A stretch of DNA of 64,000 bases from Kitasatospora sp. A2-31 (lineage in GTDB: Bacteria; Actinomycetota; Actinomycetes; Streptomycetales; Streptomycetaceae): NCBI RefSeq assembly GCF_022288725.1, contig NZ_JAKNTA010000003.1, positions 623,738-687,737 on the forward strand, in the 5' to 3' direction. Below, one piece after another: positions 1 through 10,125 of this stretch. The notes under the pieces were generated by a model. It worked only from the letters and a program-made list of their open reading frames with translations, had not been told where the DNA came from and ran no database searches. Within the stretch, counting starts at the first letter, position 1. Each line of letters begins with the position of its first letter. The position numbers and the translations under genes are program-made.

Positions 1-300
1 CCCGGAAACGGAGCGGAAAACATCTGATAAGCTGGAAACACGAAAGAACGAAGCGCCCGGAGGGCCGGTGTGAAAGCCGCCTGAAGGAAGCGTCCGTTCC
101 TTGAGAACTCAACAGCGTGCCAAAAGTCAACGCCAGATATGTTGACATCCCCGGCCTCAGATTCTCTGGGGTTGGAGATTCCTTTTGAAATAACACAGCG
201 AGGACGCAGTGCGCGGGGCCGCCCTATTCCGGTGGTTGCCGTGCCGCTCAACGCGAGTGTGCCGCTCGCAGCTCTTAATCGAGCACAGTCGGGCAAGCAT
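1..300 (+). promoter_or_regulatory. rRNA operon leader and promoter region
   Basis: This stretch runs directly into the 16S 5' end and has no convincing gene. It holds the TTGAGAACTCAACAG-type element (about 101-115) common in streptomycete pre-rRNA leaders, a TTGACA hexamer at 142-147, and AT-richer sequence at 180-200 that is unusual for this genome. I infer that it contains the last promoter and/or the processed leader of the rrn operon. I cannot fix a transcription start. Confidence 0.6.
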
Positions 301-497
301 TCACGGAGAGTTTGATCCTGGCTCAGGACGAACGCTGGCGGCGTGCTTAACACATGCAAGTCGAACGGTGAAGCCCTTCGGGGTGGATCAGTGGCGAACG
401 GGTGAGTAACACGTGGGCAATCTGCCCTGCACTCTGGGACAAGCCCTGGAAACGGGGTCTAATACCGGATATGACCTTCCTCCGCATGGGGGTTGGT

Positions 498-500
<3 letters not shown>
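301..500 (+). rRNA. rrs: 16S rRNA, 5' fragment only
   Basis: The universal start AGAGTTTGATCCTGGCTCAG lies at 307-326, followed by the actinobacterial helices with GTCGAACGGTGAAGCCCTTC and GTGAGTAACACGTG. The sequence follows a streptomycete 16S for about 200 nt and then switches abruptly, around 498-503, into the 3' end of 23S rRNA. More than 1.3 kb of 16S and the whole 16S-23S spacer are absent. A real functional operon cannot look like this, so I read it as a truncated, probably misassembled, copy. Confidence 0.9.
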
Positions 501-1042
<542 letters not shown>

Positions 1043-1084
1043 CCCCTACCGCTCTGGCGGGTGGGCGGCGGATAGTTTCATAGT

Positions 1085-1201
1085 GTTTCGGTGGTCATAG
1101 CGTGAGGGAAACGCCCGGTTACATTCCGAACCCGGAAGCTAAGCCTCACAGCGCCGATGGTACTGCAGGGGGGACCCTGTGGGAGAGTAGGACGCCGCCG
1201 A
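1085..1201 (+). rRNA. rrf: 5S rRNA
   Basis: It starts GTTTCGGTGGTCATAGCG, has the conserved loop CCGAACCCGGAAGCTAAGCC, and ends GAGAGTAGGACGCCGCCGAA. Its length of about 117 nt is normal. This is the only complete rRNA gene in the window. Confidence 0.95.
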
Positions 1202-1212
1202 ACAATTCTTCT

Positions 1213-1250
1213 GAAGAACCCCCATCCGGATTCCCGGATGGGGGTTCTTC
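1213..1250 (+). terminator. rrn operon terminator
   Basis: Perfect 17-bp stem (1213-1229 with 1234-1250) and a 4-nt loop (1230-1233), just after 5S. The right arm ends in GGGGGTTCTTC. It is one of the strongest hairpins in the window and ends only 28 bp before the mshD start. Confidence 0.92.
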
Positions 1251-1277
1251 GCGTTTCCGTTGACGTATCGTCAGGAC

Positions 1278-2282
1278 ATGGACGAAGAGCAGGAGCAGCG
1301 GTTCTACAACGGCACGCCGGCGACCGACGAGGGGGCCGTGGTCGCGTACGAGGTGCTGCGGCCCGAGCAGCGTGACAGTGCGCTGCGCGTGCTGGCGGAC
1401 GCCCAGGAGGCGGACGGCCGGGCTGCGGTCTCCGAGCAGGGGCGGCTCAGGCTGCGTTCGGCCGAGGCCGCCCGGCCCGGCGTGGTCCACTTCGTGCAGG
1501 GCCGGCGGGCCGACGTCGGCTACGGCCAGCTGGAGGTGCCGCAGGGCGCCGCCGGGGGGAACCCCGCCGCCGAGCTGGTGGTGGCCCCGGGGGCGCGCGG
1601 CCGCGGCCACGGCCGGCCCCTGGTCGACGCGGTGCTGGCCGAGGCGCACCGGGCCGGCCACGACCACGTCGACTTCTGGGTGCACGGCGGTCACCCGGCG
1701 GCCCGGCACCTGGCCGAGCTGTACGGCGCCGAGCTGGTCCGCGAACTGCGGCAGATGCGGCGGACCGGACCGCAGACCGAGGAGGTCGCCCTGCCGGACG
1801 GCGTCGAGCTGCGGACCTTCCGGCCCGGCGAGGACGACGCGGAGTGGCTGCGGCTGAACGCGCTGGCCTTCGCCCACCACCCCGAGCAGGGCGCCTGGAC
1901 GGAGCGGGACCTCGCCGAGCGGCTGGCCGAGCCGTGGTTCGACCCGGCGGGCTTCTTCCTCGCCACCCGTGGCGACAAGCTGGTCGGCTTCCACTGGACG
2001 AAGGTGCATCCGGCGACCACCACCGAGCCGGCCCTCGGCGAGGTGTACGTCGTCGGTGTGGACCCGGCGGAGCAGGGGAGCGGCCTCGGCCGTGCGCTCA
2101 CCGCGGCGGGCCTGCGTCACCTGACCGGCGGCAGCCCGGGCGAGCGCGGTCTGGCGACCGTACTTCTGTACGTCGACGCCGACAATACGGCCGCCGTGCG
2201 GGTATATGAACGACTGGGGTTCGCCGTCCACGAGGTGGACCTCATGTACCGCGCCGCGTACCGGGGCGGTCAGGTCTCCTGA
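1278..2282 (+). CDS. mshD: Mycothiol synthase (MshD), GNAT acetyltransferase
   Basis: Predicted to acetylate Cys-GlcN-Ins with acetyl-CoA, the last step of mycothiol synthesis, in the cytosol. The 334-residue protein has two GNAT domains in tandem, as in the MshD family. The N-terminal one has a degenerate acetyl-CoA loop RGRGHG near residue 109. The C-terminal one has the intact QGSGLG loop near 265-270 and the motif VDPAEQGSGLGRAL. I chose the ATG at 1278, preceded by AGGA, over an in-frame TTG at 1260 that overlaps the rrn terminator region and has no ribosome site. It is a single gene, closed by a hairpin at 2294-2323. Confidence 0.9.
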   Translation: MDEEQEQRFYNGTPATDEGAVVAYEVLRPEQRDSALRVLADAQEADGRAAVSEQGRLRLRSAEAARPGVVHFVQGRRADVGYGQLEVPQGAAGGNPAAELVVAPGARGRGHGRPLVDAVLAEAHRAGHDHVDFWVHGGHPAARHLAELYGAELVRELRQMRRTGPQTEEVALPDGVELRTFRPGEDDAEWLRLNALAFAHHPEQGAWTERDLAERLAEPWFDPAGFFLATRGDKLVGFHWTKVHPATTTEPALGEVYVVGVDPAEQGSGLGRALTAAGLRHLTGGSPGERGLATVLLYVDADNTAAVRVYERLGFAVHEVDLMYRAAYRGGQVS

Positions 2283-2293
2283 CCCGGCCCCGA

Positions 2294-2323
2294 GCCGGGG
2301 CACGGGGGAGCCCGTGCCCCGGC
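2294..2323 (+). terminator. Terminator after mshD
   Basis: Perfect 13-bp stem (2294-2306 with 2311-2323), loop GGAG, 11 bp after the mshD stop. It separates mshD from the ppk promoter region. Confidence 0.75.
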
Positions 2324-2454
2324 CCGGGCGCCTCGGCCCGGGAGACAACCGGGCGGAAGCCCCGGGGCCATAGCGGAGGAACGGGTCCGGGGCAATCGGT
2401 GGGTCGTACGGCCTCCGACCCCGACCGACTCAGCTTTCCTCCTGGCCATGCGGT

Positions 2455-2476
2455 GTTTACCGTGGATTCAATTGCT
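2455..2476 (+). promoter_or_regulatory. Degenerate PHO-box-like repeats before ppk
   Basis: Two adjacent 11-nt units, GTTTACCGTGG and ATTCAATTGCT, resemble the streptomycete PhoP direct-repeat unit (core GTTCACC) with one and two or more mismatches. They lie about 180 bp upstream of the chosen ppk start. Streptomycete ppk genes are known PhoP targets, so the position is sensible, but the match is weak. Confidence 0.4.
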
Positions 2477-2652
2477 GCCGCGAAGATCACAGGATGAAGT
2501 CCGTAGTGTCTCGCTCGTGCAGCACCGGCCGACACTCACCGGCCGGTGCTGTAGCGACCGTGCCGGGTGGGTGGGCGCTGGTACCGGGCGAGGGCGACGG
2601 CCCGTTGAGCCTTTCGCGACCGGACGCCGTCCTGCTGGAGGAGCTGGAGCCG

Positions 2653-4830
2653 ATGAGCATCCCCCGCCCCGTCCCTGCCCCGCTGTCCCCGCCGGCCCGG
2701 ATGTCGAGTGCGCTGGGGATACCGCCGGAGCTGCCGGCCGCCGACGACAAGGACTTCGAGGAGCTGCCCCAGGGCCGGTTCCTGGACCGCGAGCGCAGCT
2801 GGCTGGCCTTCAACGAGCGCGTCCTGGAACTGGCCGAGGACGCGTCCATCCCGCTGCTGGAGCGGGCCAAGTTCCTGGCGATCTTCGCCAGCAACCTGGA
2901 CGAGTTCTTCATGGTCCGGGTGGCCGGCCTGAAGCGCCGGATCGCCACCGGCGTGGCCCAGCGCAGTGCCTCCGGCCTGCAGCCGCGCGAGGTGCTCGAC
3001 CTGATCTGGACCAGGTCCCGCGAGCTGATGGCGCGGCACGCCGCCGCCTTCCAGCAGGAGGTCCTGCCGGACCTCGCCGCCGAGGGCATCGAGGTGGCCC
3101 GCTGGGCCGAGCTGGCGGAGAAGGAGCAGGCCCGCCTGCACACGCTCTTCCGGCAGAAGATCTTCCCGGTGCTCACGCCGCTCGCGGTGGACCCGGCGCA
3201 CCCCTTCCCCTACATATCGGGACTCTCCCTCAACCTCGCGGTCGTCGTGCGCAACCCGGTCTCCGGGCACAAGCACTTCGCCCGGGTGAAGGTCCCGCAG
3301 TCCCTCGCGCGCTTCCTGGAGGCCTCCCCGCAGCGGTACGTGCCCCTGGAGGACGTCATGGGCGCGCACCTGGAGGAGCTGTTCCCGGGGATGGAGGTGC
3401 TCGCCCACCACGCCTTCCGGGTCACCCGCAACGAGGACCTCGAGGTCGAGGAGGACGACACCGAGAACATCCTCAAGGCGCTGGAGAAGGAGCTGATGCG
3501 GCGGCGCTTCGGCCCGCCGGTCCGGCTGGAGGTCGAGGAGTCGATCGACCCCTACATCCTGGACCTGCTGGTGCGGGAGCTGAACATCACCGAGGCGGAG
3601 GTCTTCCCGCTGCCCGGCCCGCTCGACCTGACCGGTCTGTTCGGCATCGCCGACCTGGACCGGCCGGAGCTGAAGTACCCGAAGTTCGTGGCGGGGACGG
3701 CCCGCGGCCTGACCGACGTGGAGTCGGCCTCGCAGCCGGACATCTTCGCCGCGATGCGCGAGCGGGACGTGCTGCTGCACCACCCGTACGACAGCTTCTC
3801 CACCTCGGTGCAGGCCTTCCTGGAGCAGGCCGCGGCCGATCCGGACGTGCTGGCGATCAAGCAGACGCTGTACCGGACCTCCGGTGACTCGCCGATCGTG
3901 GACGCGCTGATCGACGCGGCGGAGTCCGGCAAGCAGGTGCTCGTCCTGGTGGAGATCAAGGCGCGCTTCGACGAGCAGGCGAACATCAAGTGGGCCCGCA
4001 AGCTGGAGGAGGCCGGCTGCCACGTCGTCTACGGCCTGGTGGGCCTGAAGACCCACTGCAAGCTGTCGCTGGTGGTGCGCCAGGAGGGCGACACCCTGCG
4101 CCGCTACTCGCACGTGGGCACCGGCAACTACCACCCGAAGACGGCCCGGCTCTACGAGGACCTGGGCCTGCTGACGTCGGACCCGCAGGTCGGGGCGGAC
4201 CTCTCGGACCTCTTCAACCGGCTCTCCGGCTACTCGCGCCGCGAGTCCTACCGCCGCCTGCTGACCGCGCCCCGCGGCCTGCGGGACGGGCTGATCGCGC
4301 GGATCCACAACGAGATCGCCCACCACAAGGACGGTCGCCCGGCCTTCGTGAAGCTCAAGGTCAACTCCATCGTCGACGAGGCGGTCATCGACGCGCTCTA
4401 CCGGGCCTCCCAGGCCGGGGTGCCGGTGGACGTCTGGGTGCGCGGGATCTGCGCGATCCGCCCGGGCGTGCCGGGGCTCAGCGAGAACGTCCGGGTCCGC
4501 AGCATCCTGGGGCGGTTCCTGGAGCACTCGCGGATCTTCGTGTTCGGCAACAACGGCGATCCGGAGGTCTGGATCGGCAGCGCCGACATGATGCACCGGA
4601 ACCTGGACCGCCGGATCGAGGCGCTGCTGCGGATCACCGACCCGGCGCACCGGGCGGAGCTGTCGGGGCTGATCGACCTCGGGATGTCGGACGAGACCGA
4701 GTCCTGGCACCTCGGGCCGGACGGCACCTGGACCCGCCACGCCCAGGACGCCGAGGACAAGCCGCTGCGGCACGTCCAGGACCTGCTCATCGACTCGCGC
4801 CAGCGCCGCCGGGCCGCCGCCGCCCGGTGA
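2653..4830 (+). CDS. ppk: Polyphosphate kinase (Ppk1)
   Basis: Reversibly transfers the gamma-phosphate of ATP to polyphosphate. The family layout is complete: N-terminal domain with [16 protein letters not shown], head domain, and two C-terminal phospholipase-D-like domains. The autophosphorylated His is in [20 protein letters not shown] (about residue 487 from this start), and the second catalytic block is [17 protein letters not shown] near the end. I chose ATG 2653 (726 residues, GGAG upstream). The frame stays open back to an ATG at 2494, but that stretch is not family-like and probably holds the promoter. It is followed by a CHAD-domain gene, fitting a polyphosphate module. Confidence 0.95.
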   Translation: MSIPRPVPAPLSPPARMSSALGIPPELPAADDKDFEELPQGRFLDRERSWLAFNERVLELAEDASIPLLERAKFLAIFASNLDEFFMVRVAGLKRRIATGVAQRSASGLQPREVLDLIWTRSRELMARHAAAFQQEVLPDLAAEGIEVARWAELAEKEQARLHTLFRQKIFPVLTPLAVDPAHPFPYISGLSLNLAVVVRNPVSGHKHFARVKVPQSLARFLEASPQRYVPLEDVMGAHLEELFPGMEVLAHHAFRVTRNEDLEVEEDDTENILKALEKELMRRRFGPPVRLEVEESIDPYILDLLVRELNITEAEVFPLPGPLDLTGLFGIADLDRPELKYPKFVAGTARGLTDVESASQPDIFAAMRERDVLLHHPYDSFSTSVQAFLEQAAADPDVLAIKQTLYRTSGDSPIVDALIDAAESGKQVLVLVEIKARFDEQANIKWARKLEEAGCHVVYGLVGLKTHCKLSLVVRQEGDTLRRYSHVGTGNYHPKTARLYEDLGLLTSDPQVGADLSDLFNRLSGYSRRESYRRLLTAPRGLRDGLIARIHNEIAHHKDGRPAFVKLKVNSIVDEAVIDALYRASQAGVPVDVWVRGICAIRPGVPGLSENVRVRSILGRFLEHSRIFVFGNNGDPEVWIGSADMMHRNLDRRIEALLRITDPAHRAELSGLIDLGMSDETESWHLGPDGTWTRHAQDAEDKPLRHVQDLLIDSRQRRRAAAAR

Positions 4831-4990
4831 CCGTACGTCGCCGCCACGACGCACGGACGCGACCCACCGACGTGAGCCACTGATGCCGACGCGCGCCACC
4901 GATGCGAGCCGCTGAGCGGTCGGGACCCGCCACAGCGGTCGGCCACCAGCCCCGGGGGACGGCCCCGGGGGAACGGGGATCTACCTAGTC

Positions 4991-6079
4991 ATGACCGATG
5001 CGCCGATGACGGCCCAGGCGGCCTCCACCGCGACCGCCGGGGACATCCTCTCCAGCCATCTCACCGCCCAGGCCGGCGCGTTCCTCCGCGCGCTGCCGGC
5101 GGCGGTGGGCGAGGTCGGCGCGAGACCCGGGACGGGGGCCGCACCGTCCGGCGGGACGGCCGACCTGCTGCGGGCGGTGCGGCGGATCGGCGGACTGCTG
5201 CACACCTTCGGGGCCACCTTCGAGCAGTCCTGGGCGCAGGAGTCGCGCACCGAGCTGCGCTGGCTGCTGAACCTGCTGGCGCTGGAGCCGGGGTACGTCC
5301 GCCGGTCGGCACGGCTGCTGGGGGCGCTGGACGCGCTCACCGGCACCGAGTCGGACGGGCCGGGGATGCTGGCCGGGCACGCCGGGGCGCCGAAGGCGCG
5401 GGCCTTGCTGGACCGCCAGCTGACCCTGGCCCGGACCAGGGCGCACTCGACCGTCCTGCAGGAGCTCCGCTCCGCCCGGCTGCACGCGCTGGCGGACCGG
5501 ATGACGCTGCTGGTGGCGGAGGCGCCGCTGCTGGACGCGGCGGCCGGCCGGGCCGGGGCGGTGCTGCTGCCGCAGGCGGCGGCGGCGTTCACCGCGCTGA
5601 CCGCCGGCACCCAGAAGCTGCGGCTGCAGCGCGCCGCGACGCCGTACGGCGGCGACGGGCTGCGCCGGCTCGGCTCGGTGCCGGCCGCCCGGGGTGCGAT
5701 GGACGCGGACACGGCGCTGGCGGCGGACGACGCGCCGTGGCACCGGGTGCGGATCCTGGTGAAGCGGGCCCGGTACGCGCTGGAGGTGTGCGGCCGGCCG
5801 GCCGTCGAGCTGGACGAGCTGGACCGGGTGCTGGCGCGGCACCAGGACGCCTCGGACGCGGCGGTCACCGCCGCCACCGCGGCGCGGACGCCGAGGATCA
5901 CACCCGCGACCGCGTACGTGCTCGGGGTGGTGCATGCTGATCAGCGACTGGAGGTGGAGGCGGCCAGGTACGCCTTCGGCCGCCAGTGGCCCGAGCTCCC
6001 GCCCGGCCTGGACGGCTGGCTGGAGATCCCCCCTGCCGAGGGCGGCTGGGGGCACACCCCCGCACCCCGGATGGCATGA
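4991..6079 (+). CDS. CHAD domain protein
   Basis: A 362-residue, largely helical CHAD protein. CHAD domains carry conserved basic and His residues and bind inorganic polyphosphate. Seen here are the characteristic segments WHRVRILVKRARYALEVCG (about 250-270) and a helix-rich C-terminal half. It lies 160 bp after ppk in the same direction and overlaps or abuts the Nudix gene, so a role linked to polyphosphate or its regulation is likely. No catalytic CYTH domain is fused to it. Its exact biochemical function is not known. Confidence 0.8.
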   Translation: MTDAPMTAQAASTATAGDILSSHLTAQAGAFLRALPAAVGEVGARPGTGAAPSGGTADLLRAVRRIGGLLHTFGATFEQSWAQESRTELRWLLNLLALEPGYVRRSARLLGALDALTGTESDGPGMLAGHAGAPKARALLDRQLTLARTRAHSTVLQELRSARLHALADRMTLLVAEAPLLDAAAGRAGAVLLPQAAAAFTALTAGTQKLRLQRAATPYGGDGLRRLGSVPAARGAMDADTALAADDAPWHRVRILVKRARYALEVCGRPAVELDELDRVLARHQDASDAAVTAATAARTPRITPATAYVLGVVHADQRLEVEAARYAFGRQWPELPPGLDGWLEIPPAEGGWGHTPAPRMA

Positions 6080-6080
6080 G

Positions 6081-6602
6081 TTGCGCAACCGCCTGAGCAC
6101 CGAGCAGGCCGAGGGTCCCGCCCGGACCCGTTCCACCACGCCGGGGGCGACCCCGGGGCCCGCAGGTAGGGCGCCGGTGATCCTCGCGGCGGGCGCGGTG
6201 CTCTGGCTGCCGGGGCGGCCGAAGAAGAGCGGTCGGCTGGGGCGGCCGCGGATCGCGGTGATCCACCGCCCCAAGTACGACGACTGGAGCCTGCCGAAGG
6301 GCAAGCTCGACCCGGGGGAGGGCGTGGTCGAGGCGGCGCTGCGCGAAGTGCGGGAGGAGACCGGCTTCTCCTGCGTGCTGGGGGCGGAGCTGCCCACCCA
6401 GCACTACCTGGCGCAGGGTCGGCCGAAGGAGGTCCGGTACTGGGCCGCGGTGCCGGGGGCGGGGGCTTTCCGGCCGAGCCGGGAGGTGGACCGGCTGGAG
6501 TGGCTGCCGGCCGGCAAGGCCCGGGCCCGGCTGACGCACGAGCGGGACCGGGTGCTGGTGGACGCGCTGCTGGAGCTGCTGGGCGCCCGCCCGGTGCGGT
6601 AG
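6081..6602 (+). CDS. Nudix (MutT-type) hydrolase
   Basis: Contains the Nudix box GX5EX7REUXEEXGU as GVVEAALREVREETGF, preceded by DDWSLPKGKLDPGE. This pattern is typical of actinobacterial MutT-like enzymes acting on 8-oxo-dGTP, diadenosine polyphosphates or related phosphoanhydrides; the substrate cannot be read from sequence. The likely start is TTG 6081, immediately after the CHAD stop (TGA at 6077-6079), suggesting translational coupling. A GTG at 6177 would also keep the whole domain. Unlike MutT1-type proteins, no histidine-phosphatase domain follows. Confidence 0.82.
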   Translation: MRNRLSTEQAEGPARTRSTTPGATPGPAGRAPVILAAGAVLWLPGRPKKSGRLGRPRIAVIHRPKYDDWSLPKGKLDPGEGVVEAALREVREETGFSCVLGAELPTQHYLAQGRPKEVRYWAAVPGAGAFRPSREVDRLEWLPAGKARARLTHERDRVLVDALLELLGARPVR

Positions 6603-6732
6603 CACGGGACCCGGGTCGTCCGGTGGATCTGGCGAGGTCGGGGCTGTGGAGGAACCATGGAAGTGATCTCCCCGCGCTCTCGCCGTGACGCAACCGTTAC
6701 TACCTGACGTAGTTTCCTGCCATCCCTTCGAG

Positions 6733-6754
6733 GTTCACTCTCCGTTCACTTCGG
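6733..6754 (+). promoter_or_regulatory. PHO box upstream of pstS
   Basis: Two head-to-tail 11-nt units, GTTCACTCTCC (6733-6743) and GTTCACTTCGG (6744-6754), match the streptomycete PhoP direct-repeat core GTTCAC exactly and have the expected 11-nt period. They lie about 140 bp before the pstS start, as in other streptomycetes. PhoP-dependent induction on phosphate limitation is inferred from the family. Confidence 0.85.
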
Positions 6755-6893
6755 ACCGGCTGACGTGTCACTTGCCCGGCCTAACTTCGGCTGCACCGGA
6801 GGGCCGAACGGGCCCCGGACCACAGCAAAACCCGCGCTCCGCCGTGGTCTCACGGCCCGCGTGCCGGGCAATGCCACAGAAAGGGACACCCCT

Positions 6894-8030
6894 GTGAAGC
6901 TCCAGCGGAACGGCCGCTCCAAGGCCCTCGCCATCGGTGCCATGGCGCTCGTCAGCTCGCTGTCGCTCGCCGCCTGCGGTTCGGACGAGAACAACAACAC
7001 CACCGCGTCCAGCGGCAGCGGCTCGGCCGCCCCGGCCGCCGCGATCAACTGTGGCAGCAAGCCGAGCGCGCTGGTCGCCGCGGGCTCCACCGCCCAGGGC
7101 AACGCGATCGACGTCTGGAAGACGAACTTCGGCGCGGCCTGCTCCGGCGCTACCATCAACTACGGTGGTGGCGGTTCCGGCGCCGGTGTCCAGCAGTTCA
7201 CCCAGGGCAAGGTCCAGTTCGCCGGCTCCGACTCGGCGCTCAAGCCGGCCGAGGTCGACGCCACCAAGGCGGTCTGCACCGGCGGCCAGGGCATCAACCT
7301 GCCGCTCGTCGCCGGTCTGATCTCGATCGTCTACAACGTCGAGGGCGTCGACAACCTGGTCCTGGACGGCCCGACCACCGCCAAGATCTTCGACTCGCAG
7401 ATCACCAAGTGGAACGACCCGGCGATCGCCGCCCTGAACCCGGGCGCCAAGCTGCCGGACGCCGACATCCAGGCCTTCCACCGCTCGGACGACTCCGGCA
7501 CCACCGACAACCTGACCAAGTACTTCGCCAAGGCCTCCGGTGGCGCCTGGTCCTACCCGGCCAGCAAGACCTGGGCGGGCAAGGGCGGCCAGTCGGCCAA
7601 CGGCTCCGCCGGCGTCTCCGCCCAGGTGAAGCAGGTCAAGAACTCGATCAGCTACGCCGAGCTGTCGTTCGCCCAGACCAACAACCTGAAGAGCGCCGCC
7701 ATCGCCACCGGCGCCTCCAAGCCGGTCGAGGCCACCGCCGCCAACGCCGCCAACACCTTCGCCAAGGCCAAGGTCGCCGGCACCGGCAGCGACCTGGCGC
7801 TGACCCTCGACTACGCGACCAAGGACGAGGGCTCGTACCCGCTGGTCCTGGTCACCTACGAGATCGTCTGCGACAAGGGCAACAAGGCCGACACCCTCGA
7901 CACGCTGAAGGCGTTCCTGACCTACGGCGCCAGCGAGGCCGGCCAGAAGGCCATCGGTGAGAAGGGCTACGTCCCGCTGCCGAAGGAGCTCACCGACAAG
8001 GTCAACGCCGTCATCCCGACGCTGGCCTGA
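6894..8030 (+). CDS. pstS: Phosphate ABC transporter substrate-binding lipoprotein PstS
   Basis: Binds phosphate outside the membrane and delivers it to PstCA. GTG start at 6894 with a good ribosome site (AGAAAGGGA). A lipoprotein signal peptide ends in the lipobox LAAC with Cys28. Phosphate-binding segments AGSTAQGNA, FAGSDSALKP and HRSDDSGTTDN are all present. The length of 378 residues is normal. A PHO box lies upstream and pstC follows. The gene looks intact, but the rest of the transporter is damaged in this sequence. Confidence 0.95.
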   Translation: MKLQRNGRSKALAIGAMALVSSLSLAACGSDENNNTTASSGSGSAAPAAAINCGSKPSALVAAGSTAQGNAIDVWKTNFGAACSGATINYGGGGSGAGVQQFTQGKVQFAGSDSALKPAEVDATKAVCTGGQGINLPLVAGLISIVYNVEGVDNLVLDGPTTAKIFDSQITKWNDPAIAALNPGAKLPDADIQAFHRSDDSGTTDNLTKYFAKASGGAWSYPASKTWAGKGGQSANGSAGVSAQVKQVKNSISYAELSFAQTNNLKSAAIATGASKPVEATAANAANTFAKAKVAGTGSDLALTLDYATKDEGSYPLVLVTYEIVCDKGNKADTLDTLKAFLTYGASEAGQKAIGEKGYVPLPKELTDKVNAVIPTLA

Positions 8031-8177
8031 CCTCCGTAGTACCTCCGGTGGAGCGGCCCCGTGAACGAGGGGGCCGGGGCCGCTCCGCCGGACAGCACGA
8101 AACCCAGCACAACGTCCGGGGCACCGCCGCCAGGGTGCCGCCCCCTCGGGGCAGCACCACCAGACCGGAGTAGACCA

Positions 8178-9086
8178 ATGACTTCACCCACTCCTGCCGC
8201 CCCGCAAGGCAGGGTACGCCGCAAGCGCGACAGCCGCTTCGGCGACAAGATCTTCATGAACCTCTCCCGCGGGTCGGGCATCCTGCTGCTGGTCGTCATG
8301 GCCGCCATCGCGGGCTTCCTGACCTGGCGCTCGGGCATCGCCCTGAGCAAGAACGAGGGCAACTTCCTCACCACCTTCGAGTGGACCCCGGACGGCGTGA
8401 AGCCGGTCTTCGGCATCGCCGTCCTCGCCTTCGGCACCATCGTCAGCGCGGTGATCGCGATGGCGATCGCCGTGCCGGTGGCCATCGGCATCGCGCTGTT
8501 CATCTCGCACTACGCGCCGCGCCGGATCGCCCAGCCGTTCGCCTACCTGGTGGACCTGCTCGCGGCCGTCCCCAGCATCATCTACGGCCTCTGGGGCGCG
8601 CTCTTCCTCGTCCCGCACCTGGACGGGCTGACCAGCTGGCTGGACCAGTACCTCGGCTGGACGTACGTCTTCGACCAGTCCCGGGCCGGCACCACGCCGC
8701 GCAACCTGTTCACCGTCGGCATCCTGCTGGCGATCATGATCCTGCCGATCATCACCGCGGTCTCCCGCGAGGTCTTCCGGCAGGTCCCGCGGATGCACGA
8801 GGAGGCGGCGCTCGCCCTCGGCGCGACCCGCTGGGAGATGATCCGCACCGCGGTGCTCCCGTTCGGCCGCCCCGGCATCATCTCGGCCTCGATGCTCGGC
8901 CTGGGCCGTGCGCTCGGCGAGACCATCGCGGTCGCGGTGGTGCTCTCCTCCAACAGCGTGCTCTCGCTGCACCTGCTCGACCCGGGCGGCGGCACCTTCG
9001 CGCAGAACATCGCGCTGAAGTTCAACGAGGCCCAGCCCCTCGGCCGCGACGCGCTGATGGCCTCCGGCCTCGTCCTGTTCGTCATC
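8178..9086 (+). pseudogene. pstC: Phosphate ABC permease PstC, 3' end lost
   Basis: The first 303 residues are a normal PstC: a basic N-terminus, about six membrane segments, and the ABC permease coupling loop EEAALALGATRWEMIRTAVLP, then GLGRALGETIAVAVVL. Native sequence stops at LVLFVI (9086) and is replaced by an 80-bp copy of downstream DNA; no stop follows in frame until 11387. About 25 C-terminal residues, the natural stop and all of pstA are missing. The start is ATG 8178 after ACCGGAG. An assembly error is the likeliest cause. Confidence 0.85.
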
Positions 9087-9166
9087 GGCCCCGGAGCACG
9101 GCCCCGGGGACTCAGCCCCAGAAGAGGTGGACGAACCAGTAGATCAGCGCTGCGACGACGGCGGCC
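9087..9166 (+). repeat. 80-bp direct repeat, copy 1 (at the pst deletion)
   Basis: Exactly identical to 10046-10125 (offset 959). It includes the last codons of the PiT gene (in reverse) plus the intergenic sequence beyond its stop, which makes no sense inside the pst operon. It joins pstC to the middle of pstB. Confidence 0.93.
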
Positions 9167-9798
9167 CGCTCAACCGCATGCACGAGGTGATCCCCGGCGC
9201 CCGCGTCGAGGGCAAGGTCCTCCTGGACGACGAGAACCTGTACGCCTCGAACGTCGACCCGGTGGCCGTCCGCCGCTCGGTCGGCATGGTCTTCCAGCGC
9301 CCGAACCCGTTCCCGACCATGTCGATCTACGACAACGTGGTCGCCGGGCTGAAGCTCGCGGGCGTGCGCAAGAAGTCCGTGCTGGACGGCGTGGTGGAGA
9401 AGTCCCTCAAGGGCGCCAACCTCTGGAACGAGGTCAAGGACCGGCTGGGCAAGCCGGGCGCCGGCCTCTCCGGCGGTCAGCAGCAGCGCCTCTGCATCGC
9501 CCGCGCCATCGCGGTCGAGCCGCAGGTCCTGCTGATGGACGAGCCCTGCTCGGCCCTCGACCCGATCTCCACCCTCGCCATCGAGGACCTGATCGGCGAG
9601 CTGAAGGAGCAGTTCACGATCGTCATCGTGACGCACAACATGCAGCAGGCGGCCCGCGTCAGCGACCGCACGGCCTTCTTCAACCTGGCCGGCGTCGGCC
9701 AGCCGGGCAAGCTGATCGAGCTGGACGACACCCAGCGGATCTTCTCCAACCCGTCGGTCCAGGCCACCGAGGACTACATCTCCGGCCGCTTCGGCTGA
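9167..9798 (+). pseudogene. pstB: Phosphate ABC ATPase PstB, 5' end lost
   Basis: Native PstB sequence resumes at [17 protein letters not shown] and runs to a normal end. The signature motif [16 protein letters not shown], Walker B VLLMDEP and the His switch IVIVTHNMQ are present. The roughly 55 N-terminal residues, including the Walker A loop, are missing, so this product could not bind ATP. A frame stays open from a GTG at 9127 inside the 80-bp repeat, but those residues are unrelated to PstB. A clear terminator follows at 9895. Confidence 0.9.
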
Positions 9799-9894
9799 GC
9801 CGCTTCCGGCCGAGCCGGTCCGGCCGAGGAGCACGCCTCGCGCCACAGGCTGCTTCGCGGTGCTGCATGGCGGTGCCGCCGCGAAGTATGAATA

Positions 9895-9927
9895 AGGGCC
9901 CGCCCCCGAGATGTGGGGGCGGGCCCT
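9895..9927 (+). terminator. Terminator after pstB
   Basis: Perfect 13-bp stem (9895-9907 with 9915-9927), 7-nt loop, about 100 bp after the pstB stop. It ends the pst operon; the next gene is on the opposite strand. Confidence 0.85.
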
Positions 9928-10045
9928 GTTCCGTCCCCGGCCGTCCGCCGGTTGCTCGGCCGTCCGCGGCGCCGGGGGCGTTCCGTTCCCGGGACGCCGT
10001 TGCCTCTCCGGGTCACCGGGCGTACCGGGCCGTGCGCCAGGGCGT

Positions 10046-10125
10046 GGCCCCGGAGCACGGCCCCGGGGACTCAGCCCCAGAAGAGGTGGACGAACCAGTA
10101 GATCAGCGCTGCGACGACGGCGGCC
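10046..10125 (+). repeat. 80-bp direct repeat, copy 2 (native position)
   Basis: The partner of 9087-9166. It covers the intergenic sequence next to the PiT stop and about 18 of its last codons, its expected context. Confidence 0.93.

Noticed and set aside
2494-2652. N-terminal extension of Ppk from ATG 2494
   Set aside because: The residues do not resemble Ppk and the region holds PHO-like repeats; ATG 2653 has a better ribosome site and leaves the full family core.
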